The position numbers and the translations under genes are program-made. DNA of 64,000 nucleotides from Motiliproteus sp. SC1-56 (GTDB lineage: Bacteria > Pseudomonadota > Gammaproteobacteria > Pseudomonadales > Balneatricaceae), in assembly GCF_017309075.1 (NCBI RefSeq), contig NZ_JAEMGS010000012.1, positions 62,001 to 126,000 on the forward strand, read 5' to 3'. Each line of letters begins with the position of its first letter. Positions within the stretch are counted from its first letter, which is position 1. Positions 52,267-61,393 of the stretch are shown piece by piece. Below the pieces are notes generated by a model. It was not told the origin of the DNA. It searched no databases and saw only the letters and a list, made by a program, of their open reading frames with translations.

Positions 52267-52282
52267 TGGCGCGTTTTTTGCG
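52267..52282 (+). promoter_or_regulatory. Sigma-54 (-24/-12)-like promoter of the GGDEF/EAL gene
   Basis: TGGCGCG-TTTT-TTGCG keeps GG-N10-GC and matches the consensus at all but two positions, 39 bases before the ATG. A TTGGTCATGCGCTGACGTCAA partial palindrome lies about 70 bases upstream and could be an activator site. Confidence 0.7.
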
Positions 52283-52321
52283 CGCATCAGTCCGCTTTTC
52301 CTTCAGGGTGCCCCTGCCTCT

Positions 52322-55300
52322 ATGCGATATCGCCTGCTGCCTTTCATCTGCGCCGCGCTTACTGCTCTGCTGGTGGGAGCTGCGGTCTGGTGGTTGGACC
52401 GGGTCGAGGTTGAGCAGTTAGAGGAGCGCCGCCGCCATGAACTGGTGCGGGAGTTGAGCACGGTTCGCTCGCAGTTGGAGGCGGGACTCTACCGGCGGCT
52501 CACCCTGGTACAGGGACTGGCCGCTTTCGCACAGACCTTCATCCAGGCGAACAGGCCGTTCAGCCAGGAGGAGTTTCAAAATTACGCCCGGGCGCTGGAA
52601 GGGCAGATCAGCGGGATCCGCAGCCTGCAACTGCAACCGGGCGCCGTGGTGGAGTACGTCTACCCGCTCAAGGGCAACGAGGCGATTGTCGGCCATGATC
52701 TGCTGGCCGACCCTGCACGCCGCGACGCGGTTGCCCGGGCGATTCGCGAGCGCCGTTACGTCCTGGCGGGACCCGTCTCGTTGATTCAGGGCGGCACCGC
52801 CCTGATCGGGCGCCTGCCCATCTACCACCTGGAAGCGGGGCAGGAGAAATTCTGGGGCTTTGCCGCCATCCTGCTCGACGTGGACCCGCTTTACCGGCAG
52901 GCCGGACTGTTCGACCGGCAACGGGACCAAGTCATCTACGCCCTGCGGGGGGGGGATGGCACCGGGGCCGCGGGGGAGGTCTTTTACGGTCCGCCCTCTC
53001 TGTTCGAAGCGGATGCGGTCACCACGACGGTGAGTTTGCCCAGCGGCAGTTGGCAAATGGCCGCCACCTGGGCGGATGATGCGGGCGGCCTCAGCGCCCA
53101 GCGCTGGTGGGAGCGCGCCATGGGGGTTTTCTTTGCCCTGCTCTGTAGCGCCCTGGTGTGGGGTCTGCTCCGTTCACCCGCGCGGCTCAAGCACAACGTG
53201 GTGGCGCGTACTCGGGAATATGAAGAGATCGTCAGCGATCTGAGCCAGGAAAAAGCTTTGGTCAATGCCTTGCTCGACAGTGTCCCGGACCTGATCTTCT
53301 GCAAGGACCTCGAGGGGCGTTACCTGAGCTGTAACGCCGCCTTCGAGCGTTATATCGGGTTGCCCCGGGAGCAGATCCGCGGTGAGCGGGACGAGAAGTT
53401 CTTTCTCCACGACATGCCCGCTCACTTCCACGAGCCCGAAGCCCTTGAAACGCTGCCTGCCGAGGGGCGCCGTGCCGAGGAGTGGGTCACCTTCTCCGAT
53501 GGGCGCACCGCGCTGCTCGATACCCTTAAAGTGCCCTTTTATGACGCGGAAGGCCATGCCCGCGGCATTATCGGCATCAGCCGGGACAGTACCGAGCGCA
53601 AGTGGATCGAGCAGGCGCTGGAGAAAAGCGAAAAGAAGTACCGGGAGCTGATCGACGGCCTTGACGAGGTGCTTTACCGGGTTGATCTCAACAACTACAG
53701 CTATGACTTTATCAGCCGTTCGGCGGAACGGGTGTTCGGCCACTCGGCTGAGCGTTTCCTCACCGCACCGGAGTTTGTGCATACCATTATTCACCCAGAG
53801 TCCCGGACTGCCTTTGGCGACTACTGGGCGGCCCTGTGCCAGGGCACCATGCCGCTGACCTTTGAATACTCCATTGTCGACGGGCAGGGTAAGCAGCGCT
53901 GGCTGCTGCAATCGGCCAAGCTGGTGCGTGATGGGCAAGGGGCGCCGCTCGCCGTTGAGGGGATCTGCCGTGACATTACCGAAAGCCGGCGCACGGAACG
54001 GGCGCTCAGCCGCATCTCCCAGGGTGTGGCGGGGGCCCTTGGCACCCAGTTTTTCGCCACCCTGGTGGAGGATCTGGCGGATACCCTGGAGCTTGATTGC
54101 GCCTTCGTCGCCCAGGTGGATGGCTCAAGGTTGCAGGTGCTGGCGGCCTCGCCGGGCTGCCAGGAGGGAGAGGGGCGAAGCTATGAACTGGTGCCCGGCT
54201 CGCCCTGTCAGCAGACGCTGGAGGCAGGGGCGTTCAGGGTGCTGGAAGGGTTGGCCGAGGATCAAACAGCCTGTCCCCTGGCGCGGGCCATCAAGGCCGA
54301 CAGCTACTTGGGCACGCGCCTGCTGGACTCCGAGGGCCGGGTGGTCGGCGTGCTCGCCGTGCTGGACCGAGGGCCGGTCAAGGAGCCGGGACTGGTCGGC
54401 TCGCTGCTGGATATATTTGCCCTGCGGGCCGCCGCCGAGCTGGAGCGCATGGCAAAAGATACCTGGCTGCGCAAGCTCTCCTGCGCCGTGGAGCAGGGCC
54501 CGACCGCGGTGGCGATCACCGATGTCGAGGGCGTCATCGAGTATGTGAATGACAGCTTTGTGCAGATGACCGGCTACCCGCGTGACGAGCTGTTGGGGCA
54601 GAACCCGCGGATGCTGAAATCCGGCAAGCAGAGCGAGGCGTTTTACACCGAGCTCTGGGCAACCATCACCCGCGGGCGTAACTGGCGCGGCGAGTTGCAG
54701 AACCGGCACAAGGATGGCTCGCTTTACTGGGCGGCCTCGGCGATCTACCCCCTGGTGGTCGAAGGTGAGACGCCCAGTAACTTCGTGCTGCTCAGTGAGG
54801 CGATCACCGAGCAGAAAGCGAAGGATGCGCGGTTGAAGGTGGCCTCCAAGGTGTTTGAAGTCACCAATGAGGCGATCGTGGTCACCAACGCGGACAATCG
54901 AATCGAGATGGTCAACCCCGCGTTTACCCGCATCTCGGGCTATAGCGCCGAGGAGGTGATGGGGAAGGATCCGGGTCTGCTGAGCTCCGGCCATCACGAT
55001 GACGAGTTTTATCGCGCCATGGCCGAGCGCCTTGAGCGCTGCAATGCCTGGGAGGGGGAGATCTGGAACCGCCGCAAGAACGGCGAAATCTACCCCCAGT
55101 GGCTCTCCATTGTGCGGGTGCTGGATGATGTCGGGGATGTCGAACAGTACGTGGCCGTCTTCAGTGACATCTCCAAGCACAAGGAGGCGGAAGGGCTGAT
55201 CTACCAGCAGGCCAACTATGACAACCTGACCGGCCTGCCCAACCGCTTTCTGACGTCCGACCGGCTCGGTGCCGAATTGAGCCGGGCTGACCGGCTGCGG

Positions 55301-56503
55301 ATGGAGGTGGCGGTGCTTCACGTGGGCCTGGACCGCTTCAAGTGGGTTAACGACACCTACGGCCACGATGCCGGCGATGAGCTGCTCAAGGAGAGTGCCC
55401 GGCGTCTGGTCGAAGCGCTGGGGGAATCGGCGACCGTGGCTCGCCTCAACGGCGACGAATTTCTCGTGGTCCTGCCCGAAATTCGCTCCAGCCATGATGC
55501 TGAAAGTGCGGCGATGGCCATCGCCCGCTGCCTTGCGCAGCCCTTCGTACTGCAGCGGGGGAAGGCCTACCTGAGCGGCAGCACGGGGATCGCGCTCTAC
55601 CCGCTGGATGCAGAAACGGTTGCCGAGCTGCTGCACCATGCCGATAGCGCCATGTGGCGGGCCAAGGAAGCCGGTGGTCAGACCTACCGTTTCTTTACCA
55701 ATGAAATGAACGAGGAAGCGCAGGCCCGGGCCGCGCTGGAGATCGATTTGCGGCAGGCGCTGCAAAACCGGCAGCTGGAGCTTTACTACCAGCCGCTGGT
55801 GAGTCTGCAGGAGCGCCGGGTCACCGGCGCCGAAGCCCTGGTGCGCTGGCACCACCCGACGCAGGGGGAGATTGCTCCGAGCCGCTTTATCCCCCTGGCC
55901 GAAGAGACCGGGCTGATCATTGAAATCGGTCAGTGGGTGCTGCAGGAAGTGTGCGAGCAGATCAACCGCTGGCAGGACCCGGCAACCGGGGAGCTGCGGG
56001 TGGCGGTAAATATGTCGCCCAAGCAGTGCTTTGTCGAAGGGGGCGTGGAGCGAATCCGCGAGGTGATCGAGGAAACCGGGGTGGATACGGATCGCCTGGT
56101 GATCGAAATTACCGAGACCATGCTGATCGAGGATGATCACTCCCTCTCGGCCCTGCGCCAGCTGAGGGCGATGGGGCTGCGCCTTTCCATGGACGATTTT
56201 GGCACCGGCTACTCGTCGCTCAGCTACCTTAAACACTTCCCCATCGATATCCTGAAAATCGACCGGGCGTTTATTCAGGACCTGCCCGGCGACAAGGGCG
56301 ATGCCGCGCTGGTGGAGGCGATTGTGGCCATGGCCCGCAGTCTGGAGCTGGAGGTGGTGGCCGAAGGGGTGGAAACCGATGAGCAGAAAGCCTTCCTCGG
56401 CCAGCTCAGTTGCAACTACCTGCAGGGCTTCTATTACAGCCGTCCGATGCCCGTTCCTGCTTTCGAAGATTTCGTTAACCGGTATAATGCCGAGTCAAAT
56501 TAA
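52322..56503 (+). CDS. CHASE/PAS/GAF/GGDEF/EAL cyclic-di-GMP signalling protein
   Basis: A 1393-residue inner-membrane protein. Order: membrane helix, CHASE-type periplasmic domain (about 40-235), second helix (about 260), PAS (320-440), PAS (445-560), GAF (570-720), two more PAS (725-960), GGDEF (975-1130) and EAL (1145-1385). The GGDEF signature is NGDEF, altered at its first glycine. The EAL half keeps EALVRW, ITET, DDFGTGYS, KIDRAF and EGVET. It is therefore more likely a c-di-GMP phosphodiesterase, possibly with residual synthase activity. A -24/-12 promoter precedes it, so it may be co-regulated with the cytochrome island and influence biofilm state. Confidence 0.88.
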   Translation: MRYRLLPFICAALTALLVGAAVWWLDRVEVEQLEERRRHELVRELSTVRSQLEAGLYRRLTLVQGLAAFAQTFIQANRPFSQEEFQNYARALEGQISGIRSLQLQPGAVVEYVYPLKGNEAIVGHDLLADPARRDAVARAIRERRYVLAGPVSLIQGGTALIGRLPIYHLEAGQEKFWGFAAILLDVDPLYRQAGLFDRQRDQVIYALRGGDGTGAAGEVFYGPPSLFEADAVTTTVSLPSGSWQMAATWADDAGGLSAQRWWERAMGVFFALLCSALVWGLLRSPARLKHNVVARTREYEEIVSDLSQEKALVNALLDSVPDLIFCKDLEGRYLSCNAAFERYIGLPREQIRGERDEKFFLHDMPAHFHEPEALETLPAEGRRAEEWVTFSDGRTALLDTLKVPFYDAEGHARGIIGISRDSTERKWIEQALEKSEKKYRELIDGLDEVLYRVDLNNYSYDFISRSAERVFGHSAERFLTAPEFVHTIIHPESRTAFGDYWAALCQGTMPLTFEYSIVDGQGKQRWLLQSAKLVRDGQGAPLAVEGICRDITESRRTERALSRISQGVAGALGTQFFATLVEDLADTLELDCAFVAQVDGSRLQVLAASPGCQEGEGRSYELVPGSPCQQTLEAGAFRVLEGLAEDQTACPLARAIKADSYLGTRLLDSEGRVVGVLAVLDRGPVKEPGLVGSLLDIFALRAAAELERMAKDTWLRKLSCAVEQGPTAVAITDVEGVIEYVNDSFVQMTGYPRDELLGQNPRMLKSGKQSEAFYTELWATITRGRNWRGELQNRHKDGSLYWAASAIYPLVVEGETPSNFVLLSEAITEQKAKDARLKVASKVFEVTNEAIVVTNADNRIEMVNPAFTRISGYSAEEVMGKDPGLLSSGHHDDEFYRAMAERLERCNAWEGEIWNRRKNGEIYPQWLSIVRVLDDVGDVEQYVAVFSDISKHKEAEGLIYQQANYDNLTGLPNRFLTSDRLGAELSRADRLRMEVAVLHVGLDRFKWVNDTYGHDAGDELLKESARRLVEALGESATVARLNGDEFLVVLPEIRSSHDAESAAMAIARCLAQPFVLQRGKAYLSGSTGIALYPLDAETVAELLHHADSAMWRAKEAGGQTYRFFTNEMNEEAQARAALEIDLRQALQNRQLELYYQPLVSLQERRVTGAEALVRWHHPTQGEIAPSRFIPLAEETGLIIEIGQWVLQEVCEQINRWQDPATGELRVAVNMSPKQCFVEGGVERIREVIEETGVDTDRLVIEITETMLIEDDHSLSALRQLRAMGLRLSMDDFGTGYSSLSYLKHFPIDILKIDRAFIQDLPGDKGDAALVEAIVAMARSLELEVVAEGVETDEQKAFLGQLSCNYLQGFYYSRPMPVPAFEDFVNRYNAESN

Positions 56504-56574
56504 ACTTTTATTGACCACTGCGGTCGGAAGGGCGGACTTCGTTCGTTTCGAACGCCGACTCACACTGAATTAGG

Positions 56575-57816
56575 ATGGATATGGTTCTCTTCTGGTCTCT
56601 GGCGGCCCTTATACTGGCGCTATCTCTGGTGTTCTTTTGGTGGCCTCTCAAGACCGGCCGGGGTGAACGGATTGAGGATGTCGATCGCAATAAGCTCAAT
56701 GTGCAGATCTTCAAGGATCGGGTGGGCGAGCTCGAAGAAGAGCTGAAACAGGGCAACCTCAGCCAGGAGAACTTTGAGGAGCTGAAGGCGGAGCTGGAAA
56801 AGAACCTGCTCGAAGAGGTCGAAGAGACGGGGACCCAGGGGCACCGGGCCAACACCCGCGGCCTCTCCATCGTGCTCAGTATCGCGGTGCCCGCGTTGGC
56901 GCTGGTGCTCTATCTGCAGTGGGGGGCCAGCGATCGTCTGGCCATGCCGCCCCAGCAGCAGGCGGCGCACCCGAACAGCCAGCACAGTGCCGGGGGCATG
57001 GAGGAGCAGATCGCCGCCCTCAAGGCCAGGCTCGAGCAGAACCCCAATAACTCCCAGGGCTGGTTTACCCTCGGCCGGACCTACCTCACCCTGCAACGCT
57101 ACCAGGAAGCCTACGACGCCTTCGGCAAAGTGGGTGAGATCGTGGGCGAAGCGGCAGAAATTCTCAGCCAGCAGGCCCAGGCCCTCTATTTTCTGAACAA
57201 CCGCCAGTTTACCCCCCAGGTGGAGGGGATCGTCCGTCGCGCCCTGGAACTGGATCCGGAAGACCCGGCCACCCTGGGGCTGCTGGGAATTTACGCCTAT
57301 GAACGGGGTCAATACCAAGAGGCCATCGAGTACTGGCAGCGAGTGATCAGGGGCCAGCGCCCCAATGCCAACATCGAGGGGCTCAAGTCCGCAGTGGAGC
57401 AGGCCCGGGCGCGCCTAGCCGAGCAGGGCATCGAATACACCGTCGAGGAGCCGGTTGCGGCGGCCGCGGCGGAGGTGAAAGTACTGGTGGAGCTGGATGC
57501 CAAACTGGCGGAACAGGTTTCCCCCGACACCACCGTATTTGTCTTCGCCCAGGCGGTGCAGGGGCCCCGCATGCCGCTGGCAGCGGCGCGCCTTCAGGTC
57601 AAGGACCTGCCTACCCTGGTGACCCTGGACGATTCCATGGCCATGGGCCCCATGGCCAAGCTCTCCTCCCAGGAGCGGGTGCAGATCCGTGCGACGGTGA
57701 GCCGCTCCGGCACCCCGGGCGCCAAGACCGGGGATCTGTCGGGAATGGTGGGACCGGTGCCTGTTAAAGGCGGCCAGGAAGTGGTCAAGGTGATGATCGA
57801 TCAGGTGGTGCAGTAA
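56575..57816 (+). CDS. ccmI: Cytochrome c maturation protein CcmI
   Basis: A 413-residue protein with two N-terminal membrane helices (about residues 3-22 and 98-118) separated by a leucine-rich cytoplasmic loop, then TPR units (GWFTLGRTYLTLQRYQEAYDA, LGIYAYERGQYQEAIEYW) and a C-terminal beta-rich domain. This is the CcmI design, which holds apocytochrome c for haem ligation with CcmF and CcmH. ATG 56575 and 56581 are both possible. It opens the ccm run, an order different from the common ccmABCDEFGHI. Confidence 0.88.
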   Translation: MDMVLFWSLAALILALSLVFFWWPLKTGRGERIEDVDRNKLNVQIFKDRVGELEEELKQGNLSQENFEELKAELEKNLLEEVEETGTQGHRANTRGLSIVLSIAVPALALVLYLQWGASDRLAMPPQQQAAHPNSQHSAGGMEEQIAALKARLEQNPNNSQGWFTLGRTYLTLQRYQEAYDAFGKVGEIVGEAAEILSQQAQALYFLNNRQFTPQVEGIVRRALELDPEDPATLGLLGIYAYERGQYQEAIEYWQRVIRGQRPNANIEGLKSAVEQARARLAEQGIEYTVEEPVAAAAAEVKVLVELDAKLAEQVSPDTTVFVFAQAVQGPRMPLAAARLQVKDLPTLVTLDDSMAMGPMAKLSSQERVQIRATVSRSGTPGAKTGDLSGMVGPVPVKGGQEVVKVMIDQVVQ

Positions 57817-57858
57817 AAGGCATCGGGCAAATTCTTAGCTTCGGCAAATGGACGCGTT

Positions 57859-58332
57859 ATGACACCTAAACGTAAAAAACGGATGGCCTTCGTGCTGTCC
57901 ATCGTGGTTGGGGTAAGCCTGGCAGTTGGCTTGTCCCTTTATGGCCTAAACCAGAATATCAACCTCTTCTTCTCGCCGACCCAGATCGCCGCCGGCGAGG
58001 CCCCGGTGGGTCAGCGTATCCGTGCCGGAGGTATGGTGGTCGACGGCAGCGTACAGCGGGATCCCCAGAGCCTGAAGGTCAGCTTCGGGCTGACCGATTA
58101 CGCCGAGACCGTGACCGTGAGCTACGACGGAATTCTGCCCGACCTGTTTCGTGAAGGTCAGGGGATCGTCGCCCAGGGGGTGATGAACGACAGCGGCATT
58201 TTCGTCGCCTCGGAGGTGCTGGCCAAGCACGACGAGAACTACATGCCGCCTGAAGTCCAGGAAGCGCTGGAGGCCGCCGGCAAGACGGTGGTGAACGCTG
58301 ACGACGCCGGCAAAACCCAGTCCGGAGGCTGA
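57859..58332 (+). CDS. ccmE: Haem chaperone CcmE
   Basis: A 157-residue membrane-anchored haem chaperone. It has a single N-terminal helix, a beta-barrel domain and the haem-binding histidine in [11 protein letters not shown], with the conserved tyrosine just after. It receives haem from CcmC and passes it to CcmF. It lies 42 bases after ccmI and three bases before ccmF. Confidence 0.95.
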   Translation: MTPKRKKRMAFVLSIVVGVSLAVGLSLYGLNQNINLFFSPTQIAAGEAPVGQRIRAGGMVVDGSVQRDPQSLKVSFGLTDYAETVTVSYDGILPDLFREGQGIVAQGVMNDSGIFVASEVLAKHDENYMPPEVQEALEAAGKTVVNADDAGKTQSGG

Positions 58333-58335
58333 TCA

Positions 58336-60297
58336 ATGATCCCCGAGTTCGGTACCCTGGCGCTGACCCTGGCGCTTTGTATTTCCATCGCCCTGGCGGC
58401 GGTACCCCTTTACGGCGCCTCGACCGCCAACGTGACCCTGATGAACTACGCCCGGCCCCTGGCGACCGGGGTGTTTGTATTCCTGAGTCTTTCGTTTGCC
58501 TGCCTCTTTTACGCCTTTGCCACCGACGATTTTTCGGTGGTGTACGTAGCCAACCACTCCAATACGGCCCTGCCCATGGCATTTAAGATCAGTGCGGTCT
58601 GGGGCGGGCACGAGGGTTCCTTGCTGCTGTGGCTCTGGATTTTGGGGGCCTGGACCTTTGCCGTGAGCGTTCTTAGCCGCAACCTGCCGCTGGATGTACT
58701 GGCGCGGGTGCTGGCGGTGCTAGGTGTCGTCCTGGTGGGCTTCTCGCTGTTCGTGCTGATGACCTCCAGCCCCTTCCAGCGCTACCTGCCTGACTTTCCG
58801 CCTGAAGGGGCCGACCTGAACCCGCTGCTGCAGGACCCGGGGCTGATCATCCACCCGCCCATGCTCTACATGGGTTACGTGGGCTTCTCCGTGGCCTTCG
58901 CTTTTGCCATCGCGGCCCTGCTGAGCGGTCGCCTTGATGCAGCCTGGGCGCGCTGGTCGCGCCCCTGGACCAACGTGGCCTGGGTCTTCCTGACCCTGGG
59001 TATCGCGCTGGGCAGCTGGTGGGCCTACTATGAGCTGGGCTGGGGCGGCTGGTGGTTCTGGGACCCGGTGGAAAACGCCTCCTTCATGCCCTGGCTGGTG
59101 GGCACGGCGCTGGTTCACTCCCTGGCCGTGACCGAGAAGCGCGGCGTATTCAAGAGCTGGACCCTGCTGCTGGCAATCTCCGCTTTTTCCCTGAGTCTGC
59201 TCGGTACCTTCCTGGTGCGCTCCGGGGTGCTCACCTCGGTGCATGCCTTTGCCACCGACCCGGCGCGGGGCTTCTTTGTACTGATGTTGCTGGCGATCAC
59301 CGTGGGCGGCTCCCTGCTGCTCTACGCTCTGAAGGCGCCCAGCGTGCGTAGCGAGTCCAGCTTCACCCTGGTTTCCCGGGAGAGCTTCCTGCTGATCAAC
59401 AACATCATCCTCACGGTGGTCGCGGTGACGGTCCTGCTGGGGACCCTCTACCCGCTGCTGATCGATGCCCTGGGGGGCGGCAAGCTCTCGGTGGGCCCGC
59501 CCTATTTCAACGCCTTCTTTGTGCCGCTGATGTCGTTGCTGACCATCTTTTTGGGCATCGGCATGGTCGCGCGGTGGAAGAATACCTCCGGTGCTTTCCT
59601 CGCTAAGAACCTGGTGGCCATTGCAGTACTCAGCCTGGTTGCCGGCGTGGTCGTCACCTTCCTCTACGGCAACGGCCTGGAGTGGGGGTCGGTGCTGGGT
59701 GTGAGCCTGATGGCCTGGGTGCTCCTGGTCTGCCTGAAGGACATCCACAACAAAGTGGGCCACAAGCAGGACAAGTGGGCGGCTCTCAAGGGGTTGACCC
59801 GCAGCTACTATGGCATGACCCTGGCCCACCTGGGGGTCGGCATCACCATCGTCGGTATCACCATGGTCTCGCTCTATAACGAGGAGCGAGACCTGCGTAT
59901 GGGACCGGGGGACACCGTATCCATGGGCGGCTACGAGTTTACCTTCCACGGAACCGAAGACGTGGTGGGACCGAATTACCGCTCGGAGATGGGCCGTATC
60001 GAGGTGACCCGCGATGGCCGCCCTTACATGACCTTGTCTCCGGAAAAGCGCGTCTATAACGCCTCGCGCCAGACCATGACCGAGGCGGCGATTGACCCCG
60101 GTCTGTTCAGAGATGTTTACCTTGCTCTGGGTGAGCCCCTCGGTGACGGGGCCTGGGCTGTGCGGGTCCAGGTTAAACCGTTCGTACGCTGGATCTGGCT
60201 GGGGGCCATCTTTATGTCCCTCGGGGGAATTCTGGCCGCCATGGACAAGCGCTACCGCAAAGGGGTGCGCAAGGGCGCCCAGGCGCTGGCTCGCTAG
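58336..60297 (+). CDS. ccmF: Cytochrome c haem lyase subunit CcmF
   Basis: A 653-residue membrane protein with about 15 segments. The haem-binding WWD motif is GWGGWWFWDPVENASFMPW, and conserved HEGSLLLW and HPPMLYMGYVG regions are present. It is the ligase that attaches haem to apocytochrome c. Length is as expected. It follows ccmE by three bases, and ccmG follows after 14. Confidence 0.96.
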   Translation: MIPEFGTLALTLALCISIALAAVPLYGASTANVTLMNYARPLATGVFVFLSLSFACLFYAFATDDFSVVYVANHSNTALPMAFKISAVWGGHEGSLLLWLWILGAWTFAVSVLSRNLPLDVLARVLAVLGVVLVGFSLFVLMTSSPFQRYLPDFPPEGADLNPLLQDPGLIIHPPMLYMGYVGFSVAFAFAIAALLSGRLDAAWARWSRPWTNVAWVFLTLGIALGSWWAYYELGWGGWWFWDPVENASFMPWLVGTALVHSLAVTEKRGVFKSWTLLLAISAFSLSLLGTFLVRSGVLTSVHAFATDPARGFFVLMLLAITVGGSLLLYALKAPSVRSESSFTLVSRESFLLINNIILTVVAVTVLLGTLYPLLIDALGGGKLSVGPPYFNAFFVPLMSLLTIFLGIGMVARWKNTSGAFLAKNLVAIAVLSLVAGVVVTFLYGNGLEWGSVLGVSLMAWVLLVCLKDIHNKVGHKQDKWAALKGLTRSYYGMTLAHLGVGITIVGITMVSLYNEERDLRMGPGDTVSMGGYEFTFHGTEDVVGPNYRSEMGRIEVTRDGRPYMTLSPEKRVYNASRQTMTEAAIDPGLFRDVYLALGEPLGDGAWAVRVQVKPFVRWIWLGAIFMSLGGILAAMDKRYRKGVRKGAQALAR

Positions 60298-60311
60298 GAG
60301 AGTAGAGATCG

Positions 60312-60851
60312 ATGAATAAACGCCGTCTGTTGTTGTTTGTACCGCTGCTGATCGCGCTGTTGCTGGGTTTTTTCCTGTGGAAGGGACTCTACCTGGACCC
60401 CAAGAAGTTGCCCTCGGCGCTGATCGACAAGCCTTTCCCTGAGTTCGCTCTGCCGGCGCTTGCGGATGCGGGGCAGACCCTCACCGTCGCCGATGTCACC
60501 GGGGAAGTGGCGCTGGTCAATGTCTGGGCCACCTGGTGTCCCGCCTGCCGGGTGGAGCATCCGCAGCTGGTGAATATCGCCCGCCGCGAGGGAATTCCTA
60601 TTTATGGCATCAACTACAAGGATGACCGGGCCCAGGCAGAAATCTGGCTGCGCCAGTTGGGTAACCCTTACGTTTTCAACATTTTCGATAAAGAGGGGCG
60701 TCTCGGTTTGGATCTCGGTGTCTACGGCGCGCCCGAGACCTACATCATCGACGCCAAGGGCGTCATCCGTTACCGCCATGCCGGTCCCGTGGACATGGCT
60801 ATCTGGAAAAAGATGCGCGCACTGATCGAACAGATCCGTGCCGAAGCCTGA
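60312..60851 (+). CDS. ccmG: Thiol:disulfide interchange protein CcmG (DsbE)
   Basis: A 179-residue membrane-tethered thioredoxin-fold protein with active site WATWCPAC and cis-proline in YGAPETYII. It keeps apocytochrome cysteines reduced for haem attachment. The N-terminal helix is at about residues 6-24. It is the last recognised ccm gene here; the usual partner ccmH is not next to it. Confidence 0.95.
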   Translation: MNKRRLLLFVPLLIALLLGFFLWKGLYLDPKKLPSALIDKPFPEFALPALADAGQTLTVADVTGEVALVNVWATWCPACRVEHPQLVNIARREGIPIYGINYKDDRAQAEIWLRQLGNPYVFNIFDKEGRLGLDLGVYGAPETYIIDAKGVIRYRHAGPVDMAIWKKMRALIEQIRAEA

Positions 60852-60870
60852 TTCAGGTGGGTGAAGCTAA

Positions 60871-61332
60871 ATGCTGATGCCCGTTGCCATCGCGCTGCAT
60901 AACCTGGCGGCCGTCATCTGGGTTGGCGGGATGCTGATGATGCTGTGGGTGGTTCGCCCGGCTGCCGCCGAGCTGCTGGAGCCGCCCCTGCGCGGCCCCT
61001 TCCTCTGCCTGACCCTGCAGCGGTTTTTCCCCTGGGTATGGCTGGCCGTCGGCGTGCAGTTGGTGAGCGGTTACTGGATGCTGTTTGCGGTCTTCGGCGG
61101 CATGGGGGCGGCAGGGCTGCACGTGCACATCATGCAGCTGCTGGGGCTCGCCATGATGGTGGTCTTTTCCTGGGTCTTCTTCGCGCCCTTTCAGCGGCTC
61201 AAAGCCGCTGTCGCTTCGGGCGAAGCGGCGCAAGCCGGCGCCTGCCTGCAGCGCATTCGCTTCTGGGTGCGTATCAATGCTTCCCTGGGTGTCGCGGTGG
61301 TGTTGATCGCGACCGGCGGACGTTACCTTTAA
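60871..61332 (+). CDS. CopD-family membrane protein
   Basis: A 153-residue protein with four membrane helices and histidines at H10, H90, H92 in LHNLAAVIWVGG and GLHVHIMQLLG, matching the CopD superfamily of small haem- or copper-linked membrane proteins. Its place after ccmG suggests a role linked to cytochrome or metal handling, but no function is established. It is convergent with the pentapeptide-repeat gene. Confidence 0.82.
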   Translation: MLMPVAIALHNLAAVIWVGGMLMMLWVVRPAAAELLEPPLRGPFLCLTLQRFFPWVWLAVGVQLVSGYWMLFAVFGGMGAAGLHVHIMQLLGLAMMVVFSWVFFAPFQRLKAAVASGEAAQAGACLQRIRFWVRINASLGVAVVLIATGGRYL

Positions 61333-61393
61333 CCGCAGATTTCGCTCAATCGCGAGGCTTCTCGGGTCCGAGACTTTGGGGGCTCTAGGCTAA

